From assembly GCA_040506275.1 (NCBI GenBank), contig JBEVXD010000002.1, forward strand, positions 186,001 to 250,000: DNA of 64,000 bases. Direction: 5' to 3'. The position numbers and the translations under genes were made by a program. Origin of the DNA: Thiodiazotropha sp040506275 (lineage in GTDB: Bacteria; Pseudomonadota; Gammaproteobacteria; Chromatiales; Chromatiaceae). Shown here piece after piece: positions 41,888-49,753 of the stretch; the first letter of the stretch is position 1, and every line of letters begins with the position of its first letter. Below the pieces are notes generated by a model. The model worked only from the letters and a program-made list of their open reading frames with translations, was not told the DNA's origin and did no database searches.

Positions 41888-44281
41888 ATGTCCTCATCAG
41901 ACAATTTAATGGATTATGACTCACTTGATCAGCTACAACGACTACTGGTCCAACTAAAAAGCAACTGGCCCGTACTCCCTTCGGGTATGTGGAACAGCTC
42001 CTGCATTCATACAGCACTGCGTCTTTTGCATGATTTGGGCAAAAGAGGCAAGAGACTTGACTTGATTAATGTCTTAGAGCTCTCTCGATCGATTGAAAAA
42101 ATAATCAGCGATGTTTACGAAGAGAATATGCAACCTGATGAAGAAGAGATTGAGAAACTCAACCAATACCTTCAAGAACTCACAGATGCAGTTGAAGTCT
42201 CAGATTCCAAACAAGCTAACCAGGAGTCGATCATTAGCTCCTACGATGTACTATATCTTCCACGTAATAAGGTATCCGGTGATCTGATCTTTTCTGCCAT
42301 TGAAAAAAATGGCTGGATTGTCAATCAACTGCCAGATTTTGATTCATTAAAAGCTGCCATGCTGCAACATCAAGCAGAAGTTGTTTTGCTCGATACGGCA
42401 TACTTGCCGCAGATAGATGAGTGGAAGCAAACCTCTACAGATATCGATTCTTCAAAAATAACAATACCGGAATTGATTTTTATATCCAATCATTGTGATG
42501 TTGAAGCTCGGCTTGAAGTTCTGCGTGCTGGAGCAACACAATGTTTTTCCGAGCCCATCAGTATCAATGATCTGATATCGTCTATTAAAGAGGCTATCTC
42601 ACCAGATTTAAAACCGCACTATAGAGTTTTAGTGGTGGAAGATGATGTTTCCCAATCAAAATTTGCCTGCAAACTTCTAGAGAAAGGTGGATTTGATACC
42701 CTGGCAGTCACGGATCCAATGAATGTTATGGATGCGGTACTAGGTTTTCAGCCAGACCTTATACTGATGGATCTCTATATGCCGGGTGCGAACGGTATTG
42801 AGCTGACCCAATTGATCAGGGATAGAAAAGACGCCAGCTTTATGCCAATAGTATTCCTTTCAGGTGAAAGTGATGTAGACAAGAAGATTCTGGCTCTCTA
42901 TTCCGGTGCTGATGACTTTTTGACAAAACCTGTCCGTCCACAACATCTTATTGCAACAGTGCTGACACGCATTAAGCGTGCTAAAGAGATGATCAGTGAC
43001 TCCAGAACGAACATGATTGATAGCGTGTCTGGATTGGCAAACCGGCGTCGTCTGCTGGATGAATTGGATATGATTTGCATCAGACTCTCTGTGGAGAGAG
43101 AGCAATGCGGTCTTTTCGTAATTACCATGGAAGGTGAAGATGTCTCAATAGAAGATGGTTTTACGCCATCTGATAATTCGTTAGTAACGCGGATCACTGA
43201 TGTACTGGGGCCTGTGCTGGGAAAACGGGATCTTCTGTCAAGAATAGGCAGAAGAAGTCTGGGTGTACTGGTGGAACGAGCTTTAATGGATGATATCGAG
43301 CATCTGGGGATGGATCTTTATCATCAGGTTCGGAGTGAAATTTTACAGGGTAACCGGTCTGATCTCAGTTGGGGGATAGGCCTGGTTAAAATCGATTCTT
43401 CCGACCTGGGTGCCTATCAGTTTCTTAAACAGGCAGAAATTATTGCCAAAACCGCTGCCGAACAAGATGCCGAGCACTATCTGCAGCACAATGAAGTAGT
43501 TCAAATCACGCGTGCATCCCACCAGGAAATACCGGATGAACTGCTAAAGGAACGGGTAAGAACAGCACTAAAGTCTGGCTTTGTGGAGTTCCATGAACAA
43601 CGATATCTGGCCCTGCATGAAGAAGGGGCTGTTGTTGAGCATATTCCGAGATTTGTATCAGCTACGGGACTCACGACGGAAATTGGGGATATCTATCAAA
43701 GTGCTAGTAGATTCAATGGTATGGGTACGCTCAATCGCTTAGTCTGCAAACACGCAGTGCGAATGCTGGGTGAGGTGGCATTTCGTGGCATTCCCAATAA
43801 AACTTTGGTTTGGATGTCTGGCCTATCCATTCATGATGATCAGCTGATACCTTTCCTACAGTCTGAATTGAGGAAACTTCACGTAGTGGGTACCGGGCTG
43901 ATCATTGAGTTCGATCTGCCATCCCTGGCGCCTGAACTCAAACTTGCAAAGAAATTATTGGACGAACTCTCCAGATTAGGAATTACTATTCTATTAGGGA
44001 ATTTTGCATGCAACGATACGGCATTCAAAGTTTTAGCATATCTCCAGGCTGATGCTGTAAGGCTGCATCCTTCGTTGCTACGAGTGGATGATGGAGAAAT
44101 TGACAGAATCGTTTCTCATATTCGAGCATTGGATGCATTCATCATTCTTCCAAAAATTGATACTTCTGAAAGACTGAATTTGCATTGGACAGAAGTGGCG
44201 GACTATATACAGGCTGAATATTTGGCTCCGGTAACTACAAAGCCTGCCTTACAAGGTATAGATGTTGTCGATAAACACTAG
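41888..44281 (+). CDS. REC-REC-GGDEF-EAL protein with degenerate output domains
   Basis: The 797-residue protein has a helical N-terminus (about 1-115, possibly Hpt-like), a degenerate receiver (about 118-240) and a canonical receiver (about 247-365: VLVVEDD, phosphoacceptor in LILMDLYMP, T/S in FLSGE, K in FLTKP). A GGDEF-like domain (about 375-540) begins SVSGLANRRRLLDEL but has RIGRRSLGVLV where RxGGDEF should be. An EAL-like domain (about 548-785) lacks EAL (EFHEQRYLALHE). Neither c-di-GMP synthesis nor hydrolysis is expected; it may bind c-di-GMP or a partner, as FimX-type proteins do. ATG 41888 is chosen over GTG 41879. The TAG stop is part of a family-2 element end. Confidence 0.88.
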   Translation: MSSSDNLMDYDSLDQLQRLLVQLKSNWPVLPSGMWNSSCIHTALRLLHDLGKRGKRLDLINVLELSRSIEKIISDVYEENMQPDEEEIEKLNQYLQELTDAVEVSDSKQANQESIISSYDVLYLPRNKVSGDLIFSAIEKNGWIVNQLPDFDSLKAAMLQHQAEVVLLDTAYLPQIDEWKQTSTDIDSSKITIPELIFISNHCDVEARLEVLRAGATQCFSEPISINDLISSIKEAISPDLKPHYRVLVVEDDVSQSKFACKLLEKGGFDTLAVTDPMNVMDAVLGFQPDLILMDLYMPGANGIELTQLIRDRKDASFMPIVFLSGESDVDKKILALYSGADDFLTKPVRPQHLIATVLTRIKRAKEMISDSRTNMIDSVSGLANRRRLLDELDMICIRLSVEREQCGLFVITMEGEDVSIEDGFTPSDNSLVTRITDVLGPVLGKRDLLSRIGRRSLGVLVERALMDDIEHLGMDLYHQVRSEILQGNRSDLSWGIGLVKIDSSDLGAYQFLKQAEIIAKTAAEQDAEHYLQHNEVVQITRASHQEIPDELLKERVRTALKSGFVEFHEQRYLALHEEGAVVEHIPRFVSATGLTTEIGDIYQSASRFNGMGTLNRLVCKHAVRMLGEVAFRGIPNKTLVWMSGLSIHDDQLIPFLQSELRKLHVVGTGLIIEFDLPSLAPELKLAKKLLDELSRLGITILLGNFACNDTAFKVLAYLQADAVRLHPSLLRVDDGEIDRIVSHIRALDAFIILPKIDTSERLNLHWTEVADYIQAEYLAPVTTKPALQGIDVVDKH

Positions 44282-44346
44282 TGGGCCATGCCTTGGCTCA
44301 GTAGTGGGACTCAGGGAGTCACCATATTTACCCCACAGCCCACTAG
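44278..44346. repeat. 69-bp family-2 element with CTAGTGGGC inverted ends
   Basis: CTAGTGGGC at 44278 and GCCCACTAG ending at 44346 are perfect inverted ends. The inside (GCCTTGGCTCAGTAGTGGGA, TTTACCCCACA) is short and partly related to 36557-36760. The stop codon of the preceding gene is the TAG of the left end. Confidence 0.65.
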
Positions 44347-44399
44347 CTATTGCACATACCTTTCGCTCTGATCAGAGACATTCCTAGAGTCCAGAGCAT

Positions 44400-44423
44400 A
44401 ACCTATTAAGGTGCCGGGTTAAT
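44400..44423. repeat. solo end of a family-1 element
   Basis: AACCTATTAAGGTGCCGG followed by GTTAAT is identical in its core to the right ends of copies B and C. No left partner is visible. It lies about 50 bases from the family-2 copy at 44278. Confidence 0.75.
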
Positions 44424-44465
44424 TATATTGATAATATTGTAATCAGACTGGGTCAAAAAACCTGA

Positions 44466-44813
44466 TCAGCTGTCATGGATATAGTTTACAAATGTTTCGG
44501 CGGAAATTTTGTCGATTGAGAGCATGATTTCACAATACTCCGGTTGTGTGGATATTGGTGTTGGGTCATCTGCACAGTTACAGCCCGCCTCAATTCCGCT
44601 ATAAATGATAGCGACCTTTACCTGGATGGTAGATTCGTCATCATGACATTTCATAACCATGACATTGAACGGCTCTTCGCTGACAATACTACTCAGTTTA
44701 AGGCCCTGCTGGAGTGGAAGTTTGTTGGCATCGACAGCCTCCAACTCATGCTTTAAGGTCTCATTAAAGTAACTTGACTGCCAAGCGTCACGTGTTTTTG
44801 AGAGGAGAATCAT
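44466..44813 (-). CDS. conserved hypothetical protein with CNCADDP motif
   Basis: The 115-residue cytoplasmic protein starts at ATG 44813 with AGGAG 6 bases upstream. It has a cysteine pair in GCNCADDPTP (about residue 77-84) and another cysteine in PEYCEIML. I recall similar small proteins in gammaproteobacteria but know no function. The motif could bind a metal. It is divergent from the membrane GTPase pair. Confidence 0.7.
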   Translation of the reverse strand: MILLSKTRDAWQSSYFNETLKHELEAVDANKLPLQQGLKLSSIVSEEPFNVMVMKCHDDESTIQVKVAIIYSGIEAGCNCADDPTPISTQPEYCEIMLSIDKISAETFVNYIHDS

Positions 44814-44886
44814 CTGAGGCTCCTGATCATGGGCTATTGGATATAAGATCTAAAAAGCCAGGAACTATTTATTTAGGGCATTATCA

Positions 44887-46392
44887 ATGAGCGAGCAGCA
44901 GAATAATAGATCATCAAAGCAGATTATCAAGATGCTTCTTGTCATGCTGTTACTGTTTCTTGGCTTACTGATTCTATTGATAGTGTTGCAGCTTACAGAA
45001 TCAGCTTTGAATGTCTGGCAATTGCTCGATCAACTCTCACCAAGTCTGTTAATACTCTATGGCATCGGATTATTCGGCTTCAGCTTAGGACTTATTGTCT
45101 TAAGTTGGCGTTTATTGAGACCAGGAAAACCCTCCCGGCAAGGTTTGCAAAAACAGTCAAATTCAAATCTGCCAGAGACCAGGGAAGCCTTTGAAAAGGC
45201 GTTGGCAAAAGCCGATGCTCAAGGGGTGGATATCGCTCAGGCGAAAGAGGAGCTGGATGAGCTGGATGATCGTGCTGGGCTTACTCAGCGATATGTGGCC
45301 TTTTTTGGGCCTGTATCGACGGGAAAAAGTGCGTTGATAAATGCAATTACCGGGTCACAGTCCATGCGTATCGACCCTCGAGCCGGTACCACACAAACCA
45401 TTCAACATTACTCATTTACTCGAAATGGGATAGAACTGCTTATGACTGATGCGCCTGGCATCCTGGATCTGAATCAAGAGCATGTACGTATTGCCCGTGA
45501 TGAGGCACGACGCGCCCACCTTGTAATCTATGTCTGTGAAGGGGAGTTGACTCGGGATCAGTATCAGGAGCTGGCTGAATTGCAGGGATTCGACCGTCCA
45601 TTGATACTGGCGCTTAACAAACAGGATAGATACTCTGAAGATGATCTAATTGCGATTACAGGTCGAATCAGAGCCCGGTTTCCTGAAATTGAGTTGGTGC
45701 CGGTTCAGGCTGGAGGTCAGGAGGAGGTTATCCGGATCGACGCGCAAGGAGAGCAAAAAAGCGTATTGCGGGATCGACCACCTCAGGTCGAACCATTGAT
45801 TGAGGCCATCATGGATAAGATAGATGAAGAGGAAGGGTCCCTTGATCAGCAGAGAGATGAGAGCCTGATACGACTGGGCGCTGAAAAACTACGTTCAGCA
45901 AGTGTTGCTCATCGCCAGGAACAGAGTGAGAAAGTGGTCAAAGGATACACCCGAAAAGCGATGCTTGGGGCGATGGCAGCAGTCAGTCCCGGTACAGATA
46001 TTCTAATTCAGGGTTATTTGGGCATCAAAATGGTCAAATCCTTGTGTGACCTTTATGAGATAAGGATTAGGGATGTCGATGTGGAGTCTCTTGTAGATCA
46101 GGCCAGTAAGAGTGTCGGCAAGCGTATGACCCTGTTATTGGCCCTGACAGGAAATGTACTGAAGGCATTTCCTGGGCTAGGGACAGTCACTGGTGGACTG
46201 ACACATGCTGTGGCTTATGGATTGATTTTCGAAGCTTTAGGGGAGTCTGTTGTTAAGACACTGGATCAGGGTGATCAGTTTGAGACAATACAGGTGTTAA
46301 ACAAATTCGAGGAGACAATGAGTGGAAATCTGGAAGCGCGTGCAAAAAATCTTGCGCGGCTCGCTTTGGAACACTTCGTCAAAAGAGATTGA
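44887..46392 (+). CDS. membrane-anchored GTPase with DUF697 domain (first of a pair)
   Basis: The 501-residue protein has two N-terminal transmembrane helices (about 14-36 and 52-74), a linker helix, and an Era/YihA-like GTPase domain: G1 GPVSTGKSAL (141-150), G3 DAPG (188-191), G4 NKQD (244-247). A C-terminal DUF697-like hydrophobic region (about 345-480; AVSPGTDILIQGYLGIKMV) may reinsert in the membrane. It overlaps the next, related gene by 71 bases. Function unknown; the family is thought to act at the membrane. Confidence 0.85.
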   Translation: MSEQQNNRSSKQIIKMLLVMLLLFLGLLILLIVLQLTESALNVWQLLDQLSPSLLILYGIGLFGFSLGLIVLSWRLLRPGKPSRQGLQKQSNSNLPETREAFEKALAKADAQGVDIAQAKEELDELDDRAGLTQRYVAFFGPVSTGKSALINAITGSQSMRIDPRAGTTQTIQHYSFTRNGIELLMTDAPGILDLNQEHVRIARDEARRAHLVIYVCEGELTRDQYQELAELQGFDRPLILALNKQDRYSEDDLIAITGRIRARFPEIELVPVQAGGQEEVIRIDAQGEQKSVLRDRPPQVEPLIEAIMDKIDEEEGSLDQQRDESLIRLGAEKLRSASVAHRQEQSEKVVKGYTRKAMLGAMAAVSPGTDILIQGYLGIKMVKSLCDLYEIRIRDVDVESLVDQASKSVGKRMTLLLALTGNVLKAFPGLGTVTGGLTHAVAYGLIFEALGESVVKTLDQGDQFETIQVLNKFEETMSGNLEARAKNLARLALEHFVKRD

Positions 46393-47701
46393 TGAAGCAG
46401 TTACTTCAGAAAGCGATCATCTTCAACTGGCACGGGATAATTTACGTGAACTTTTGAGTGATGATCGTCTGCCTGAACCTGTTCGGGACTCTCTGAAAGA
46501 TGATTTCAAACAGGTAGAGGCGATGCTCGACAAGCTAGAGCATGGTCACCTGCATATTGCTGTTTTCGGACGCGTCAGTGTTGGAAAATCTGCGCTGTTG
46601 AATGCATTGCTTGGCGAGCAGCGCTTTGCTGTCAGTGCTTTGCATGGAGAGACCCGTCATAGTGATATGGCAGCTTGGCGTGAGGTGGAGGCATCCGGTG
46701 TATTTCTTATCGATACCCCTGGCATCAATGAGATCAGTGGTGAAGAACGTGAACGTATGGCAGAGGATGTCGCAAGCCGGGCTGATCTTGTTTTATTTGT
46801 GTTAGATGCTGATCTGACTCAAACAGAGTTTCAAGCGGTGTTGAAGTTAGAGAAACTCAACCGTCCGCTGTTGGTTGTGTTGAATAAATCAGACCGTTAC
46901 ACCAGCGATGAGCTTGAGTTGTTAATGGCTAGCCTGCGAGAGAAATTGAAGGGGCTTGTTATGCCTGAGTTTATTGTGCCGGTTGCAGCAATGCCTTCAG
47001 AGCGGATCTATCTGCAAGTAGATGAACAGGGTCGAGAGAGCGAGATCAGGAAAACACCAACTCCCGATGTAGTGACTTTGACCAGTAGTCTATGGATGTT
47101 AATCGAGAAAGAGGGAATGACGCTCTCCGCCTTGAACGCAAGTCTCTTTGCCGGCCAGTTGAGTGACGAAGTGGCGGGCCGCATAGTTCGTGTACGACAG
47201 GAAGTGGCCGAGCGTGTGATTCGAGGATATTGTCTTGGAAAAGGCATTGCGGTGGCTGTCAATCCCATACCCGTTGCTGATCTGGTTGCAGCGCTTGCGT
47301 TGGATGCCTCGATGGTGGTGCATTTGGCGCGGGTTTATGGCATGTCCGTGACCAGGGGTGAGGCGGGGCAGTTGATAAAAACCATCGGATCTCAAATGGC
47401 CTTGTTGATGGCTACAGTGTGGAGTGTGAATATTGCAGCGAGCGCGCTCAAGGCGAGTAGTGCAGGGTTATCTACCCTCGTTACCGCTGCAGCTCAGGGT
47501 GGGATGGGCTACTATACCACCTACGTTGTCGGACTGGCTGCCCAGCGTTACTTTTCTCAAGGGCGATCGTGGGGCAGCGATGGACCAAAGACTATAGTAC
47601 AGCAGATCCTCGATTCAGTGGATAAAGACTCTATCCTTCAGCAGGCAAGTGAAGATATACGCGAGCGACTTAGAGGGTCATCTTCCGGGGTCAATAATTG
47701 A
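46322..47701 (+). CDS. GTPase with DUF697-like C-terminus (second of a pair)
   Basis: The 459-residue protein starts at a GTG (46322) inside the preceding gene, with GAGGAG 7 bases upstream; no later start fits before the P-loop. It has a helical N-terminus (1-75), a GTPase domain with G1 GRVSVGKSALLNAL (83-96), G3 DTPG (131-134), G4 NKSD (188-191), and a hydrophobic DUF697-like C-terminus (about 290-430; AVNPIPVADLVAALALDASMVVHLARVYG). It is related to the first GTPase but has no N-terminal helices. The 71-base overlap implies coupled synthesis and probably a heteromer. Its 3' end overlaps the convergent DUF2461 gene by 11 bases. Confidence 0.85.
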   Translation: MEIWKRVQKILRGSLWNTSSKEIDEAVTSESDHLQLARDNLRELLSDDRLPEPVRDSLKDDFKQVEAMLDKLEHGHLHIAVFGRVSVGKSALLNALLGEQRFAVSALHGETRHSDMAAWREVEASGVFLIDTPGINEISGEERERMAEDVASRADLVLFVLDADLTQTEFQAVLKLEKLNRPLLVVLNKSDRYTSDELELLMASLREKLKGLVMPEFIVPVAAMPSERIYLQVDEQGRESEIRKTPTPDVVTLTSSLWMLIEKEGMTLSALNASLFAGQLSDEVAGRIVRVRQEVAERVIRGYCLGKGIAVAVNPIPVADLVAALALDASMVVHLARVYGMSVTRGEAGQLIKTIGSQMALLMATVWSVNIAASALKASSAGLSTLVTAAAQGGMGYYTTYVVGLAAQRYFSQGRSWGSDGPKTIVQQILDSVDKDSILQQASEDIRERLRGSSSGVNN

Positions 47702-48380
47702 CTTCAACAGCAGCACAAAGATAACGCATAAACTCGTCTGTTCGCTGAAACTCATGAATGACAAAATCAGTGAAATCGGATCTGTTAATTTGATTGCACT
47801 CAAAGGACATGATTGCAATAAAGTCCTTTCGTTTTAAATCCTCAATCAAAGGATGGTCTGGAGAAAAACCTTTGGGTGCCCGCTTAAGAGATTCACCTGA
47901 GAGTTCAAATTGACTTTTAAATGGGTTGCTTTGATTTATTTTGCGCCAGGATGCAGGATTATCAACAATGAAGTTTCGAATTTTTCCAAGTGTCTTTGAT
48001 TCAGGATGCCAAATACCTGCCCCTAAAAAACAACCGCTGTTTTCTATATGCAGGTAGAAACCAGGGGCGTGTACATCCTTACCTAGTAGATGTCTGAATT
48101 GAATGCCTATATTGGTTTTATAAGGTGTTTTATCTTTTGAAAACCGGGTGTCCCGATAGACCCTCATCAGGGATCCGCCGGACTTTTTTGCAATCGCATG
48201 AAACTGGTTGGATATGCCTTTTAACTTTGGTGCCATCTCTTCAATGAACACCAATGCTGGCTCACGTACATATGCCTCGTAGTCAGTTTTATGGTTATTA
48301 AACCATTCTCTCTGGTTGTTTCGGGCTAGTTTCTGGAGAAAGGGTAACGTCTGTGGTGGGAATCCATCAAATCCATGCAT
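47691..48380 (-). CDS. DUF2461 (TIGR02453) family protein
   Basis: The 229-residue protein shows the DUF2461 pattern: FPPQTLPFLQKLARNNQREWFNNHKTDYE at the start, RVYRDTRFSKDKTPYKTNIGIQF (about 72-94), APGFYLHIENSGCFLGAGIWHPES (about 104-127) and RAPKGFSPDHPLIEDLKRKDF. Function unknown. Its start lies 2 bases after the stop of the cysteine-rich 82-residue gene, so they form an operon. Confidence 0.9.
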   Translation of the reverse strand: MHGFDGFPPQTLPFLQKLARNNQREWFNNHKTDYEAYVREPALVFIEEMAPKLKGISNQFHAIAKKSGGSLMRVYRDTRFSKDKTPYKTNIGIQFRHLLGKDVHAPGFYLHIENSGCFLGAGIWHPESKTLGKIRNFIVDNPASWRKINQSNPFKSQFELSGESLKRAPKGFSPDHPLIEDLKRKDFIAIMSFECNQINRSDFTDFVIHEFQRTDEFMRYLCAAVEVNY

Positions 48381-48382
48381 TG

Positions 48383-48631
48383 TTATGTATCATATTTACT
48401 GTGAATGGCATGCCTTACCGGGCAAGTGCAGACTGTGTGGCTACCAATTTGAGAACTATACGGACAGTCGGTATCTTTGCCACACACCATACGGGCTTGG
48501 GTATGGCTCTCAGTTGTGATCCGAATACCGCAAAGCTGGTATTCGTCATCAGTCAGGCAAGCATGGTGCTTAGTGCATTTTTTAGCCTCTAGTAGGACCT
48601 CCAGAGGTATATTGAATCTTTTTTTCGTCAT
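48383..48631 (-). CDS. small cysteine-rich conserved hypothetical protein
   Basis: The 82-residue protein has seven cysteines (19, 25, 34, 50, 56, 68, 70) and ends in the CTCPVRHAIHSKY motif, which I recall from other gammaproteobacterial small proteins. The pattern suggests zinc or Fe-S binding. It is directly upstream of DUF2461 (2-base gap) on the same strand. Confidence 0.7.
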   Translation of the reverse strand: MTKKRFNIPLEVLLEAKKCTKHHACLTDDEYQLCGIRITTESHTQARMVCGKDTDCPYSSQIGSHTVCTCPVRHAIHSKYDT

Positions 48632-48721
48632 CTTATAGTTTCAGCCGCTCTCCCGTTAGATTGAGATTCTAACTTAAAAACAGTTTCAGGGAATTGATCG
48701 GTGTTATGTAAATATCTCTAT

Positions 48722-48958
48722 CTATATACCACCGACCAGAGAGGCATGAACGCCACTTCTTTCAATAAAGAAGAGCAGGTCGCAAGAGTGAATCGATTGC
48801 GGGTCGTAATCGACTACCATTAGATGAGGTGTCTTTACATGTGCACATGCACTGACAACACCTCTGACTCCCGACAACTCTCTCTCAATGTTATGAATCT
48901 CTTCAACAGATAGTTGTTCGTTAATGTGTACAACTGCATTGGCATCAAATTGGATCAT
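48722..48958 (-). CDS. small HMA-like protein
   Basis: The 78-residue protein looks like a ferredoxin-like (HMA) fold: beta (ANAVVHINEQL), helix (EEIHNIEREL), beta (GVVSACAHVKTPHLMVVDYD), helix and terminal beta (GVHASLVGGI). It lacks the CxxC metal motif of true HMA domains, having only one cysteine in the second strand, so metal binding is doubtful. Function unknown. Confidence 0.65.
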   Translation of the reverse strand: MIQFDANAVVHINEQLSVEEIHNIERELSGVRGVVSACAHVKTPHLMVVDYDPQSIHSCDLLFFIERSGVHASLVGGI

Positions 48959-49753
48959 CTCAATTGCTCCTGATTTGAAATAGAGTATTCTGCTACTACC
49001 TTCCTATAATTTCATCGATAACATACTAAAAGTGGGTGAAAAGCCCGGTCTGTCTTATGTCACTTGTCTGTCGGTCAGATGCAACTCAGGCAGATTGAGT
49101 CGATTGCGCTTTAGTATGTAAGAAACCTCTGATGAACTCTTCTATCTTCATCTCGCATCTGTGAGTGCCGGACTACATCGTTTAGAGAGTGATACGAACG
49201 CTTTCGACTCTAACCATAGGCAAACATTCGATACTGAAGCATACAGAGGCTCCTAAAGCTTGAAGCTAGTTCAGATAGAGGCAATTACAAGCACGAAATA
49301 CCCCACCAGATTCTAAGGTAGTAAAGATTTTGTAATAGATTGGAATTTTAAATCGCATTTTGCTCATGTCATAATCAAATTATCGGTGGGGATTTGGCTG
49401 CATATCATTTTATGGGCTGCTGCTGGGGCCCACTGCTTGAAAATCAGTTGTTTCATTAGATGGCTCACTATGGGAAGCTCGTAGTAGAGCCCTGCTGAAA
49501 TTGTGCTCTCTTCAATGGGTTTTTAATCTAAATGTGGAATAAGAACAGAGTGACTACACAGGAGGTCTAAACGCTTTAAATCGAACTGAATTACAGAAAG
49601 AACAGTTCCTCGCTTAAATGCACTAGTACATGATCATTCGAATGTGCTTTCGCAGAATCTGACTCAGGAATGAGGTTTTATCTGGAACTATCACCTGAGC
49701 GCAGCCCGGACAGGGAATGTATGAGGTAAGTTCGATAGCGTTTTAATACTTCT
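48959..49753. other. 795-base region with no recognised feature
   Basis: AT-rich sequence between divergent genes. A good ribosome-binding-like AGGAGGT at about 49560 is not followed by a start codon at proper distance. No gene, hairpin terminator or repeat was recognised. Confidence 0.6.

Noticed and set aside
48316..48592. Plus-strand open frames over the start of DUF2461 and the cysteine-rich gene
   Set aside because: They are shadows of two better-supported minus-strand genes.
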